Part shown: positions 53,388-63,668 of the stretch, piece by piece
Layout: each line of letters opens with the position of its first letter
Numbering within the stretch: the first letter of the stretch is position 1
Source: Liminaster sp964567855
Lineage (GTDB): Bacteria > Bacteroidota > Bacteroidia > Bacteroidales > UBA3663
NCBI GenBank assembly: GCA_964567855.1
Contig: CAZMOE010000010.1
Coordinates: 1-64,000 of the forward strand
Reading direction: 5' to 3'
Length of the DNA: 64,000 nucleotides
Notes under the pieces: model-generated
Told to the model about the DNA's origin: nothing
What the model saw: only the letters and a program-made list of their open reading frames with translations
The model's database searches: none
Program-made: the position numbers and the translations under genes

Positions 53388-54974
53388 ATGCGAAAGACAA
53401 TATATTCAATTATGGCGGCAGCATCTTTGCTGGTCTCGACCACCGGTTGTAATGACTGGCTCGATTTGCTGCCCAACAATGAGCAGGTGTCCGACGATTA
53501 TTGGAAATCGAAAGAGGATGTCGAAGCTGTTGTTGCTTCCGGCTATGTTTATATGCGTAAGTGTGTCCCATCTTTACTTGCATGGGGAGAATTACGCGGC
53601 GGTTCTTTGTATACCCGTCAGATAGACAATGCCGGAAAGATTCAGAATTTCGATATTCTTCCTACCAATGGTGGATGTAATTATTCGACGTTTTACCAAG
53701 TGATCGGCATGGCCAATTCCGTGCTGGATTATGCACCCGGAGTTACCTCCATCGATGATACTTATTATGAGTCTATTCTGAATTCTCATCTTTGCGAGGC
53801 TTATTTCTTGCGTGCCTATAGTTATTTGACTTTGGTCAAGAATTTCAAGGAGGTTCCGTTGGTTGTCAGTGCCTACGTCAACGACAAAGCTTCTTTCTCA
53901 TTGGCCAAATCCAGTGAGGAGGAGATTATCGCTCAGATCAAGAAAGATGTGCGTGCCGCTCTGGCTACGGGTGCCGCCAAGTCTTATTATGAAACCGAGT
54001 GGGCCACCTATGGCCGCGTTACCAAGTGGGCGCTTTATGCTTTGATGGCTGACGTTGCGTTGTGGAATCATGATTATGATGAATGTATCGCTTACTGCGA
54101 TTCTATTCTGAATCCAACCGATCCCCGTCACCCGGCTTTTATCGACAACACTGCTCGTTGGTTTGAAATTTTCTATCCCGGCAATAGCAATGAATCTATT
54201 TTTGAGCTGAATTGGGACCAGATTTATGGTGACGATAACAAGAGTAATGGTTTTGTCGGTAAATTCCCTCTCACGGCTTCCGCAGATGCCTATCTTCCGA
54301 CTGAAGGGGCCATGGAGTTGATGCGCAATGAAGTAGAAGAATTGGAAGCTGCCGGCATGTCGACTGATGGCCGTATGGGCCGTATGCTGATGTCTACTTT
54401 CGTATGCGGTACTACCAACGACCAGAACAAGAATTATAAGACTGCAAACACTTATTACATCTATAAATATCGGGGAACCGATGTTGAAGATGTCGGTAAC
54501 TTGCGTACAGCCAACGATGCCAACTTCATACTCTATCGTGTGGCCGAAATCATGTTGATGAAGGCCGAGGCTTTGGTAATGAAAGGAAAGGAGCATTATG
54601 AAGAAGCTGTGACTTTGATCAACAAGATCCGCAACCGTGCCGGAATATCCGACTTTATGGATCTTTCCGAGGTTTCAGAGGCTGCAGATGAGCTCACCCT
54701 GCTGACTGAAATTCTGAATCAGCGCGAGTTGGAGTTCATGGCAGAAGGAAAGCGCTGGTATGACCTGCTGCGTCTGGCCCGTTATGACAATGGAGAGAAC
54801 CAGTATAAGGAACGGGCAATCTCCATCATTTGTGAACGCAACAGGACAACCAGTTCGATCCGTATTCAGACGGTGTTAGCAGACGATTATGCCTGGTATC
54901 TGCCGCTTCCGGATGCTGATATAAAGAGCAACCGTTTGCTTGAACAGAATCCTTATTATGAAACTACCAATTAA
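53388..54974 (+). CDS. SusD/RagB-type surface glycan-binding lipoprotein (first)
   Basis: SusD lids its SusC partner and binds glycan at the cell surface. The 528-residue protein has a lipobox (TTGCND) followed by 'WLDLLPNNEQ', the usual SusD start. TPR-like helices carry 'AYFLRAYSYLTLVKNFKEVPLV', and the C-terminal domain ends 'LLRLARYDNGENQYKE ... WYLPLPDADIKSNRLLEQNPYY', typical of RagB/SusD. It is 63 bp after susC and 6 bp before the next fasciclin gene. Confidence 0.94.
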   Translation: MRKTIYSIMAAASLLVSTTGCNDWLDLLPNNEQVSDDYWKSKEDVEAVVASGYVYMRKCVPSLLAWGELRGGSLYTRQIDNAGKIQNFDILPTNGGCNYSTFYQVIGMANSVLDYAPGVTSIDDTYYESILNSHLCEAYFLRAYSYLTLVKNFKEVPLVVSAYVNDKASFSLAKSSEEEIIAQIKKDVRAALATGAAKSYYETEWATYGRVTKWALYALMADVALWNHDYDECIAYCDSILNPTDPRHPAFIDNTARWFEIFYPGNSNESIFELNWDQIYGDDNKSNGFVGKFPLTASADAYLPTEGAMELMRNEVEELEAAGMSTDGRMGRMLMSTFVCGTTNDQNKNYKTANTYYIYKYRGTDVEDVGNLRTANDANFILYRVAEIMLMKAEALVMKGKEHYEEAVTLINKIRNRAGISDFMDLSEVSEAADELTLLTEILNQRELEFMAEGKRWYDLLRLARYDNGENQYKERAISIICERNRTTSSIRIQTVLADDYAWYLPLPDADIKSNRLLEQNPYYETTN

Positions 54975-54980
54975 ATTTGA

Positions 54981-56786
54981 ATGTTTATGAAGACAAAAGA
55001 AATATGGAAAGGTTTCGGTTGTTTGGCCGCCGTTGTGCTGTCGACCGGTTGTCTTGCCTCCTGTGATGCCGATGTCTGGAGCTTGAACGATGACAATCAG
55101 GGCGTCTACAAGGCCACCCTTCAGGAACCGATTGCTACCTACCTGGATAGTCAGGAAGATTTCAGCGAATGGGTGAAAGTCTTGAATTATACCGATTACT
55201 ATGGAACGTTGAATCAGGGTAGTCAGGTGGCTTTCACACATATCGCCCCGAACAATACTGCCATGTCCCGTTTCTATGCGGATTGTGGAGTGGCCGGTAT
55301 CGAGGATCTGGGTTTGGAATACGCTCAGGCATTGGTGAAACATCATACGATCGACACCGACTCTATCAAGTTTATCGAGAAATTCAATTCTTCCTCAGTG
55401 AAAAATGTCATTGTAGAGAATGTTTTTGAAGAGAGTATGACTGTGGCTGTCGACCCGACTTCCGTGGGATTCCTTTTGAATGGACAAGTTCATTTCTCCA
55501 GCGATTATGTGGCAGCCGCCAACGGATTCATTTATGAGGCCGACGGAGTTTCCTCCCCGCTCGTGGAAACTGTGACCGACCGGGTGAATGCAGATCCTGC
55601 TTACAGCATCATGGCCGAGGCCTTGCGGGCTACCGGATATGATGTCGTGCTGAATACACTGGCCGATACGGTTATTGAAATGGGGCGTCCGATTATAACC
55701 CGATATAAATATACGCTCCTGACCGTTTCCGACGAAACGTTTGCAAAAGTTGATATTACGGATTTGGAAAGTCTGAAACAGAAATTGACCGAACGTTATC
55801 AAAGCCAGGCTTCCGGTAATGAGGAAATTAGTGCAGATTCCCTGTTGAAACAGTATGTGCAGTATCATTTGCTGGAAGGAAGCTATTCTTCTATGGATCT
55901 TTCCGCTATGATCGGTAGCGATACGGTACGTATCTGGTCCACTTGCGCACCGAATCAGATCCTGACAATGACCCAGCATATCGCTAAAGTCGATACAGTG
56001 ACACTGGATGCCGAATTGCAGGAAACGTTGGGTGTCGAATATCGAGTGGATACATTCTACCAGGTCTGCATCAATGAGGAGGATGTTCCTACTTATATCG
56101 GAGTCATGCGCAATGATCAGGCGATGATCAATATTGCAGCCCGCAACGGCGAAGTCCATGAAGTTTCATCTTGGCTTCCGATTTATGAGCCGAAGCCGGC
56201 TGTCGTGGTATGGGATTTGGCCGATAATGCCAAGATCCGTGCTAAGGCAGGACTTTTCTATCGTCCGGCTGATCCTGTATCTTCAGAAGAAAAGATTCTT
56301 ATTGCGGATTGTTTTGAGGAGTTGGAAATGGGATCTTCCGGAACGAGCAACAATAATTATTATTCTGCTACCTATGTGACCTGTAAGAGTAATTTAAAGA
56401 AGTGTCTCAACTATGACCGAGTTGTCTTCAATCTGGGATATCAGGGATATGTCACGATGAAGACTCCGACTCTGGTGCGTGGTAAATACAAAGTTACCAT
56501 TTCCATAGTTTACCTCACAGAACAGGCTTTCATCCGTACATCCAATGGTAGTAAAGGCGGTATGATGAAGATTTCTTTCGATGGGAATGCTCCTATCATA
56601 TCTTCTCCCTATACGACGATTACCAAATCTACGCTCGGGGTATATGAGGCCACGCTTTACGATGAGATCGAGTTTACAGAAACATCGTCTCACCTCCTCA
56701 AGTTTGTTGTGATGGATCCTGCTGCCAGCACGAACAACAAGTTCAGTCTCCAGTTCGATGCAATCACATTCACACCCATCGAATAA
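54981..56786 (+). CDS. Fasciclin-domain surface lipoprotein (second)
   Basis: The 601-residue protein (another ATG at 54987) has a lipobox (CLASCDAD) with acidic residues after the Cys. Two fasciclin-type units occupy about 40-400, with 'QVAFTHIAPNNTAMSRFYAD', 'NGFIYEADGVSSPLVET' and 'KYTLLTVSDETFAKV'. The last 180 residues are beta-rich and look like a separate binding domain. It is 6 bp after susD and closes the first SusCD module before a hairpin at 56805-56844. Confidence 0.78.
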   Translation: MFMKTKEIWKGFGCLAAVVLSTGCLASCDADVWSLNDDNQGVYKATLQEPIATYLDSQEDFSEWVKVLNYTDYYGTLNQGSQVAFTHIAPNNTAMSRFYADCGVAGIEDLGLEYAQALVKHHTIDTDSIKFIEKFNSSSVKNVIVENVFEESMTVAVDPTSVGFLLNGQVHFSSDYVAAANGFIYEADGVSSPLVETVTDRVNADPAYSIMAEALRATGYDVVLNTLADTVIEMGRPIITRYKYTLLTVSDETFAKVDITDLESLKQKLTERYQSQASGNEEISADSLLKQYVQYHLLEGSYSSMDLSAMIGSDTVRIWSTCAPNQILTMTQHIAKVDTVTLDAELQETLGVEYRVDTFYQVCINEEDVPTYIGVMRNDQAMINIAARNGEVHEVSSWLPIYEPKPAVVVWDLADNAKIRAKAGLFYRPADPVSSEEKILIADCFEELEMGSSGTSNNNYYSATYVTCKSNLKKCLNYDRVVFNLGYQGYVTMKTPTLVRGKYKVTISIVYLTEQAFIRTSNGSKGGMMKISFDGNAPIISSPYTTITKSTLGVYEATLYDEIEFTETSSHLLKFVVMDPAASTNNKFSLQFDAITFTPIE

Positions 56787-56804
56787 TGACAACAGACGGG
56801 ATTA

Positions 56805-56844
56805 CAGGCCGGACCGGAGGTCTCGGAATTTCCGGTCGGGCTTG
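56805..56844 (+). terminator. Hairpin between the two SusCD modules
   Basis: CAGGCCGGACCGGA (56805-56818) and TCCGGTCGGGCTTG (56831-56844) pair over 14 positions with two mismatches around a 12-base loop. A short TATTTT stretch follows. It lies in the largest gap of the run (98 bp) and could reduce read-through, or protect the upstream mRNA end. Confidence 0.55.
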
Positions 56845-56884
56845 TAAAGACTGCCTATTTTCAGGTAATTAAATAATAAATATA

Positions 56885-58663
56885 ATGAAAGCATATAAAA
56901 AATTATTTGCCCTGCTTCCGTTGATGGCGATTTCCATGGTTGCCTGCAACGATCTGGAAGATCAGGACTATTTCGACTACACCGGCAAGATCAACGAAAA
57001 CAAGGAGGTCGTTTCTGTTGATCAGACTTCTGCCGCCTATATGCGTGGACGCAAGAATCTCTCTTCTATGGTTAATCTGTTCGAGAAAACCGGCGTTCTG
57101 GATGAAATGGAGAAGAAAGGCATGTTGCATACGATTCTTGTCGTGGTCGATAGTGTTTATCAGGCTCCGGCTGCAGAGCGTGACGCCTTTATTGCCAAGT
57201 CTCATATCACAGACGTAGCCATTTCTCCCTCTAAACTCAACGATGGGGATCGTCTTTTGATGTGGCATGATAAGTATGTTAAGATTGCCAAAGATGCCGA
57301 GGCCGAACAGGGCAACATCATCAACCACATTCATTTCAATAATGCCAGTTTGCAGGAAGTTATCAATACGAAAGACGGTTATATCTACGTTATTTCCGAA
57401 ATGATCGACACTCCCCAGTCACTGCAGGACTATATCAATGGGTTGGATTCCGCAAAGTATAGTATTTTCAAAGACATGGTGCTTTCTTCAGGCGGTAAGA
57501 TTTTTGACCGTGCCAATAGTAAGATCATCGGTGTCGATGACCGCGGCAATACGCTCTATGACACGGCATGGATTTATTCCAACGATTTTTTCGATGCCAA
57601 GAACTTCAACCTGAGTTCCGAGTCTCTGACAGCTACGATGCTCACTTTCTCCAATGAGGTCATCAATACTGCAATGCAGCGGGCTGACAGTACGCTCCGC
57701 GCCTGGGGATACCGTTCGGGTGTGTCTGGCAGCGGAGACTATATCGAAGGCCGCAGCGATTCTATTCTGCGCCGTTGGATTTTGGAGACTGCTTTCTTCA
57801 ACAAGAGCTATTCTGTTGAAGATCTGACCCCGAAAGCAGGAGAAGACGAAAGCGTCAACGATATTAAGTCTATCTATGATCGTCAGTGGCGTACCAGCCG
57901 GCAGACGTTGGACCTTACCAATCCGGTGCAGCTTTCCAATGGTGTGGCTTATGACGTCAAGCATCTCCGCATTCCAAACAATGTGCTGATCTATCGTCTC
58001 AAAGAGGAATTCTATTATTATGAATATTGTACGGATGAGGAGAAGAACACTTATTTCAAGATGGATAATCTTACATTCTCCAATTGTAACAATGATGTAG
58101 ACGCTTGGACGCCATTGGCCGGTGTATGGCCGATGCACGGCAACCGTGTGCTGATTCTCGCACAGGCTGATAAGGAAAACAAGGCATTTACTTTGGATTA
58201 TACTCCCATTCGGGCTATTTCCGACGGGGTGTCCTATAGTGTGAGTCCCGTTCTGGTTCCCCCCGGAACCTATCGTCTTGCTATGGGCTTCAAGCAGAAC
58301 ATGAATGTGACGATGGATATCTCTCTTTGCAGCGTTATTGGTCCTGATACGATCGTTCTTGCGACAAATACCATCGCTACTGACGGAACCGTAGGTACAG
58401 CCTATCACTATGATCGTGGTACGACGCTCAGCAATACCCATCCGGAAGGTTATAATGCCAAAGATCCGTCAGTTTCCAGCAACAGTAAGGCCGGAAATTA
58501 CGATACGGACGGCGGTCTTGTGCTTGGCGAGGTTGAGATAGAAGATCCGGGCAACGGTTCGGCCGTGCAGGTGCTGATTCGTGTTCATGCCTCCGATGTG
58601 GGCAGTGTCACTAAATATACGTTTAACCACTGGTGCTTACGCCCGACGACAAATAACTATTAA
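56885..58663 (+). CDS. Fasciclin-like surface lipoprotein (third)
   Basis: The 592-residue protein has a lipobox (SMVACNDLED) with acidic export-type residues. The first 290 residues are a divergent fasciclin pair ('MVNLFEKTGVLDEMEKKGMLHTILVVVDS', 'TKDGYIYVISEMIDTPQSLQDYI'). A beta-rich C-terminal domain includes 'VPPGTYRLAMGFKQNMNVTMDISL', similar in plan to the end of the second fasciclin protein. It opens the second SusCD module and lies 6 bp before its susC. Confidence 0.7.
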   Translation: MKAYKKLFALLPLMAISMVACNDLEDQDYFDYTGKINENKEVVSVDQTSAAYMRGRKNLSSMVNLFEKTGVLDEMEKKGMLHTILVVVDSVYQAPAAERDAFIAKSHITDVAISPSKLNDGDRLLMWHDKYVKIAKDAEAEQGNIINHIHFNNASLQEVINTKDGYIYVISEMIDTPQSLQDYINGLDSAKYSIFKDMVLSSGGKIFDRANSKIIGVDDRGNTLYDTAWIYSNDFFDAKNFNLSSESLTATMLTFSNEVINTAMQRADSTLRAWGYRSGVSGSGDYIEGRSDSILRRWILETAFFNKSYSVEDLTPKAGEDESVNDIKSIYDRQWRTSRQTLDLTNPVQLSNGVAYDVKHLRIPNNVLIYRLKEEFYYYEYCTDEEKNTYFKMDNLTFSNCNNDVDAWTPLAGVWPMHGNRVLILAQADKENKAFTLDYTPIRAISDGVSYSVSPVLVPPGTYRLAMGFKQNMNVTMDISLCSVIGPDTIVLATNTIATDGTVGTAYHYDRGTTLSNTHPEGYNAKDPSVSSNSKAGNYDTDGGLVLGEVEIEDPGNGSAVQVLIRVHASDVGSVTKYTFNHWCLRPTTNNY

Positions 58664-58669
58664 AATATT

Positions 58670-61600
58670 ATGAAAAATATGCTGTTTAAATATAGTCTTT
58701 GCTGTTTGGCTTTGGCCGGCGGAGTGGCCATGGCCCAGCAGCCGGTAGCAGCCGGGACAGAGAAGAAGGCCAGTGCCGGCAAATATAATCTCAGCGGTAT
58801 TATTTATGACGAGACTAATAAACCGGTGGCTGATGCTATTCTTACCACAGCCGGACATAAGGTTGTTCGTACCGATGAATTCGGACACTTTGAATTGACC
58901 GGGTTACAGGAATGGGCCAATGTGAAAGTTTCTGCTGACGGTTATTATTCCAAAGATATTCGTGTTACCCGCGATGCCGAGGGTCTGTTGGTTTACCTTA
59001 TCAATAAGAATGTTCCCGATTATACGGAGACAAAGGTCTTGCCCGGAGAGGTCGTGGAAGGTGTAGTTATCGCCACTTCGTCTTCTCATATTCAGAAGAA
59101 AGATTTTGGTCTTGGTGCCGTGACATTAGATAAGGCCCTGCAGGGCAAGATGGGCGGTCTGCAGGTGGTTCAGAAGAGCGGTATGACGGGCGAGGGTGCT
59201 TATCTTGCCGTGCGTGGTATCCGTTCTCTGGCTGCCGAGAATACTCCGTTGATTGTTATTAACGGCGTGCCGTTTATGCCGGATAATAACGAATCTTCTT
59301 TGGTGTCGGGCTATTCTCGTTCCATTTTTCAGTCTATCAATCCTCAGGACATCGCCAACGTCACTTTGTTGAAAGGTGCCGAGGCTGCGGCCTACGGATC
59401 TCTGGGTTCCAACGGCGTTCTGATGATCGAGACCGACGGGGCCAAGTCCGACGATCTGAATACCAAGATCACCTTTGCCGGTTCGGTCGGCATGAACTGG
59501 AATAACCAGCGTCTCCCGCTGATGAATTCCGCTCAGTACAAGACCTATCTGTCAGACATTGGTATGGATTATTACAAGAACGATATGGGTGCTTTCTTCG
59601 GCGAATTTCCTTTCCTTGGCGATCCGAATGCCAACAATGCCCAACTTTATCGTTTCAATACTAACTGGCAGGATGAGATCTACCGCAGCAGTATGACCCA
59701 TGACTATCTTTTCCGTGTGGAAGGTGGTGATGCTATTGCTAAGTATGACATTTCTCTGGGTTATACCGGTGATCAGGGAACCCTTAAAAATACGAAGAGC
59801 GATCGCTATCATGCGCAGATCAACGCCAATGTTTTGGTGAGCAAGCAGTTCGAGATCACAGCCTCTGTCAACCTGGCCTATCTCAACGGTCAATATCAGG
59901 AACAGGGCTATACTTATGAGACGAACCCTTTGCTGGCCGCTTACCGTCGATCACCTCTGTTGAATCCCTACAAGACCAATAATGTCCCGGAGGCTGATGG
60001 TTCCTATCGTTTGCTGGATACTTATTCAAGCTACTATTTCGGTTCCAGTCAGAACACCGATTTCATTGTCAGCAACCCGCTTGCAGTTGTCAATGGAGTG
60101 GAGGCTTCGATTCGTCAATATGATGTCAATACCAAGATTCAGTTGACTTACAAGCCGACCAATGACCTTTCTTTCAATGCCATCGTGGGACTTTACAGCA
60201 ACTATGACAAGGAAAAGAATTTTATCCCCGGTATCGACAACGGTGACATTGTTCCGCTTTTCGATCAGTACGGCAAGGCAGATAATACGTTGCGAGTAGG
60301 AGAGGGTACGGTGTTCAATATGTATTACGGTGCTACCGCACAATATCATAAACTCTTCAACCGTCGTCACGATTTGTCCGTGAAGGCCGGTTATCAAGTG
60401 CTTATGACCAAGAATGAGTATGATATGGCTTCGGGCCGCAATACCCCTAACGATTTTTATCAGACTATGGGTGATGTCAACAGCATCGGCCGCAATTTCT
60501 CCGGTTACAACAATGTCTGGAACTGGATGGGCGGTTATGTCGCTGCGGATTATACGTTCGGCAACCTCTTCCGTGCCGGCGCGGTCGGTTCTGTCGACGG
60601 GGCATCGTCAACCGGAAAAGATGTGACGCGCGCCAACTTCTTCCCGGCTGCCCATGCCACGATTATGCTGGCTAACTGGAGCGGGCTGGACCGTCTGGAC
60701 TGGCTGAACAAGTTGGATGTCTATGCGGACTACAGCATAACCGGCAACAGCCGTTATTCATCCAAGCTGGGACAGTACTACTATACCAGCAAGCCCTACA
60801 TGAGCGTAGCCGGTATCATTCGTGCCAATGTGCCCAATACGAAGTTGAAAGTCGAGACCGATAAGACCGTGAATGCCGGTTTGGATATGTCATTCTTCCG
60901 CCACCGTTTCAACGTAAAGGCCGGATTCTATCAGACCGAGGCTGAAGACGTGCTGATGCTGAGCACCAAGTCTTCTGCTATGGGTACCTCGCCTTATTAT
61001 AATAATGATGCGGCTATCCGCAGCCGCGGTCTGGAAATTTCCGCACAGTTGGCCTTGGTTTCTACTCGAGACTTCCGCTGGATGGTAGGCGCCAATGTGA
61101 CGACTCTCGAAAACGAGGTGACCTCTTTGGGCAATGTCAATGAATATATTTCTACATTGAGTGACGGAGGTGAAATCATTACCCGTGTCGGAGAAAATCC
61201 GTATGCATTCTATGGCTACAAGACGGCCGGAGTTTATTCCACTACGGAAGAAGCGGCTACTGCCGGACTTAAGAACCGTAACAATGTAGCTTATCAGGCC
61301 GGTGACGTCCGTTATGTGGATCTGAATAACGATGGTATTATCAACGACAAAGATAAGGTCGTACTCGGTTCCGCTACGCCGGATTTGTTCGGTAGCGTTT
61401 ATACTTCATTGGAATATAAGGGCTGGGCTCTTGATCTCGATTTCGTATTCTCTAAAGGCAATAAGGCATATAATGCCATGCGCCGTATTACGGAATCTTC
61501 TTCAGACTTCTCCAATCAAAGTGTTTCCGTTATGCGCCGTTGGCAGAACGAAGGCGACATCACCGATATGCCTCGCGCTACTTTCGGTGACGTTGTCGGC

Positions 61601-61870
61601 AACAATGATTTTTCCGACCGTTTTGTTGAAGATGCCTCCTACTTCAAGTTGCGTGACATCACACTCAGTTATACATTCAACAAGAAGGTCCTGAAACTTA
61701 TTCAGGGCGGAACAATCTATGTATCCGGTCAGAATCTGCTTTGCTTTACTGACTATCTGGGTATGGATCCGGAATATTCTTATTCCAACAGCACGCTGAT
61801 GCAGGGTGTGGACTATGGAAAGGTAGCACTGCCCAAGTCTGTCAAGATAGGTGTGAATCTGAAGTTCTAA
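58670..61870 (+). CDS. SusC-type TonB-dependent transporter (second)
   Basis: The 1066-residue protein has a signal peptide (VAMAQQ) and a carboxypeptidase-like domain ('LSGIIYDETNKPVADAILTTAGHKVVRTDEFGHFEL'). The plug contains 'LAVRGIRSLAAENTPLIVINGVPF' and 'NVTLLKGAEAAAYGSLGSNGVLMIET', and the barrel ends in LKF. It differs clearly from the first SusC, so the pair are not a recent duplication and may take up different products of the same polymer. The SusD partner follows 34 bp later. Confidence 0.94.
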   Translation: MKNMLFKYSLCCLALAGGVAMAQQPVAAGTEKKASAGKYNLSGIIYDETNKPVADAILTTAGHKVVRTDEFGHFELTGLQEWANVKVSADGYYSKDIRVTRDAEGLLVYLINKNVPDYTETKVLPGEVVEGVVIATSSSHIQKKDFGLGAVTLDKALQGKMGGLQVVQKSGMTGEGAYLAVRGIRSLAAENTPLIVINGVPFMPDNNESSLVSGYSRSIFQSINPQDIANVTLLKGAEAAAYGSLGSNGVLMIETDGAKSDDLNTKITFAGSVGMNWNNQRLPLMNSAQYKTYLSDIGMDYYKNDMGAFFGEFPFLGDPNANNAQLYRFNTNWQDEIYRSSMTHDYLFRVEGGDAIAKYDISLGYTGDQGTLKNTKSDRYHAQINANVLVSKQFEITASVNLAYLNGQYQEQGYTYETNPLLAAYRRSPLLNPYKTNNVPEADGSYRLLDTYSSYYFGSSQNTDFIVSNPLAVVNGVEASIRQYDVNTKIQLTYKPTNDLSFNAIVGLYSNYDKEKNFIPGIDNGDIVPLFDQYGKADNTLRVGEGTVFNMYYGATAQYHKLFNRRHDLSVKAGYQVLMTKNEYDMASGRNTPNDFYQTMGDVNSIGRNFSGYNNVWNWMGGYVAADYTFGNLFRAGAVGSVDGASSTGKDVTRANFFPAAHATIMLANWSGLDRLDWLNKLDVYADYSITGNSRYSSKLGQYYYTSKPYMSVAGIIRANVPNTKLKVETDKTVNAGLDMSFFRHRFNVKAGFYQTEAEDVLMLSTKSSAMGTSPYYNNDAAIRSRGLEISAQLALVSTRDFRWMVGANVTTLENEVTSLGNVNEYISTLSDGGEIITRVGENPYAFYGYKTAGVYSTTEEAATAGLKNRNNVAYQAGDVRYVDLNNDGIINDKDKVVLGSATPDLFGSVYTSLEYKGWALDLDFVFSKGNKAYNAMRRITESSSDFSNQSVSVMRRWQNEGDITDMPRATFGDVVGNNDFSDRFVEDASYFKLRDITLSYTFNKKVLKLIQGGTIYVSGQNLLCFTDYLGMDPEYSYSNSTLMQGVDYGKVALPKSVKIGVNLKF

Positions 61871-61904
61871 AATTTTCCATGCTTATCATTCAAATATAAA
61901 GAAT

Positions 61905-63668
61905 ATGAAAAGATATTTTAAATATATATTGACCGTAGCGGCCGCAGCAAGTACGCTGACCGCCTGCGACGATTTCTTCGATCCGGAAACCGACGATACT
62001 CTGGACGGAGACAAGTATATGTCTTCATTGACCGAAATGTACACTGGTGCTCTCGGTATCTATTCCAAGATGCAGGCCATCGGTGACAAATCGATCTATC
62101 TGACTGATACGCGAGGTGAGCTCCTGGAACCCTCCGAGCGTTCCATCGGCGACCTGATCGCTCTTTATAATTACGAGGACGATCTTTCGGGTAATGAATA
62201 TGCCGATCCGGCCGGCTATTACGACGTGGTTATCGCCTGCAACGACTATTTGCAGAACATTTTGGATTTCAAGAAAGAATATCCGGAGCTTGTGGCCGAA
62301 AGTCCTTATTATGAAGGGTTGATCAGTATGGCCCTCCGCATCAAGGTGTGGGCCTATCTGACCATGGCCGAAATTTACGGCCAGACGCTTTGGTTCGATG
62401 ATCCGATTTATAAAATTACAGATTTGTCAGATAGCAATACATACCAGTTGCTTACTCTGGACGGTACCGTAGACAAATGTATCGATGTTCTTGTCAACGG
62501 TTACAAGGGCTACCGTGCCGATCTTTCTTTTTCTTGGAAAGATTATCTGGATCCTGAGACCGCTTTGGCCAACAGTACTTACCGCTATTGGGATATGATG
62601 ACACCGCCTTACGGTGGTCTTTTGAGTCGTCTGTATCTTTGGAAAGGTGCGGCTTTGGATGCTGCTGGGGCACATGAGGCTGCTGTTCCTTATTATAAAA
62701 CGGTTGCAGATACTTTGCTGAGTGCCATCAATTATCAGTTTGCCACGACCGGTAACAGCAGTAATCCTCAGTACTATTCTCGTTCTACTGCAACTCCTGG
62801 TAACTATGGCAGTTATTGGGACAATAGCGGTAAGGACCCGTATGCCCGTACCGTGATCGGGGTAATCACTTATAACTATCTGAACAATCAGACCAACCGG
62901 CTCCTTCATCATTTCAGCAACGAGTATCCGAACGCCTATCTGCTGCGTCCGGCAGAAATAGGACGTCAGCGCTGGGAAGATGATGAGTTCAATCCTGGTG
63001 CTTCCGCAGCCAACGAGAAACGTGGGGGCGTGGTATGTAAGCAGAATAACGGTGTGTGGTATTTGGGTAAATATCGTCCTGTGGGAAGTACCCGTCGTGT
63101 TAATCCGTATGAGGATGATGTATGTATTTATACCTTCCGTTCTGAAGATTATCTGTTCATGTTGACCGAAGCACTGAATGCGCTGGGCCGTTATGTCGTA
63201 GCCGACGGTGTTTTGAATCAGGGTATCTTTAACCGTACGACGGAATTGGACAGCATCACCAATCACCGCGATTCCTGCAGTGTGGCTTTGATTCAGGAAT
63301 GGGACGGATTCAACACCGATTGGACCTCTAACCCGAGCTGGGGAACGGCAAAATATCCTTATGTCGGTATTCGCGGTTGTATGACTTTGGCCTCTCGAGT
63401 TTTGAAAACCGAACAGACTGAGGAAGCCCGTCAGTATAATGACAGTTTGCTGGCCAATGAATATGTTCTTGAATTCTCCGCCGAAGGAAAGATTTATCCG
63501 GCATTGATTCGTTTTGCGAAACGTTACAATGATCCGACTTTCATTACCGACCGTGTTACTCCGAAATATGGAGAGAAAGCAGCGATGATTGAAAGCAAGA
63601 TCTTGAGCAATAATCCGACGACCGGTCTTCCGGGTTATTTCGTACCGTGGGATTTGAAGGTCAAGTAA
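61905..63668 (+). CDS. SusD/RagB-type surface glycan-binding lipoprotein (second)
   Basis: The 587-residue protein has a lipobox (TLTACDDFFDPE) and the typical SusD opening. The N-terminal helical region carries 'MALRIKVWAYLTMAEIYGQTLWF', and the end has 'EYVLEFSAEGKIYPALIRFAKRY' followed by a short tail with 'PGYFVPWDLKVK'. It partners the preceding SusC and is the last gene of the run, with a terminator-like hairpin about 80 bp after its stop. Confidence 0.92.
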   Translation: MKRYFKYILTVAAAASTLTACDDFFDPETDDTLDGDKYMSSLTEMYTGALGIYSKMQAIGDKSIYLTDTRGELLEPSERSIGDLIALYNYEDDLSGNEYADPAGYYDVVIACNDYLQNILDFKKEYPELVAESPYYEGLISMALRIKVWAYLTMAEIYGQTLWFDDPIYKITDLSDSNTYQLLTLDGTVDKCIDVLVNGYKGYRADLSFSWKDYLDPETALANSTYRYWDMMTPPYGGLLSRLYLWKGAALDAAGAHEAAVPYYKTVADTLLSAINYQFATTGNSSNPQYYSRSTATPGNYGSYWDNSGKDPYARTVIGVITYNYLNNQTNRLLHHFSNEYPNAYLLRPAEIGRQRWEDDEFNPGASAANEKRGGVVCKQNNGVWYLGKYRPVGSTRRVNPYEDDVCIYTFRSEDYLFMLTEALNALGRYVVADGVLNQGIFNRTTELDSITNHRDSCSVALIQEWDGFNTDWTSNPSWGTAKYPYVGIRGCMTLASRVLKTEQTEEARQYNDSLLANEYVLEFSAEGKIYPALIRFAKRYNDPTFITDRVTPKYGEKAAMIESKILSNNPTTGLPGYFVPWDLKVK

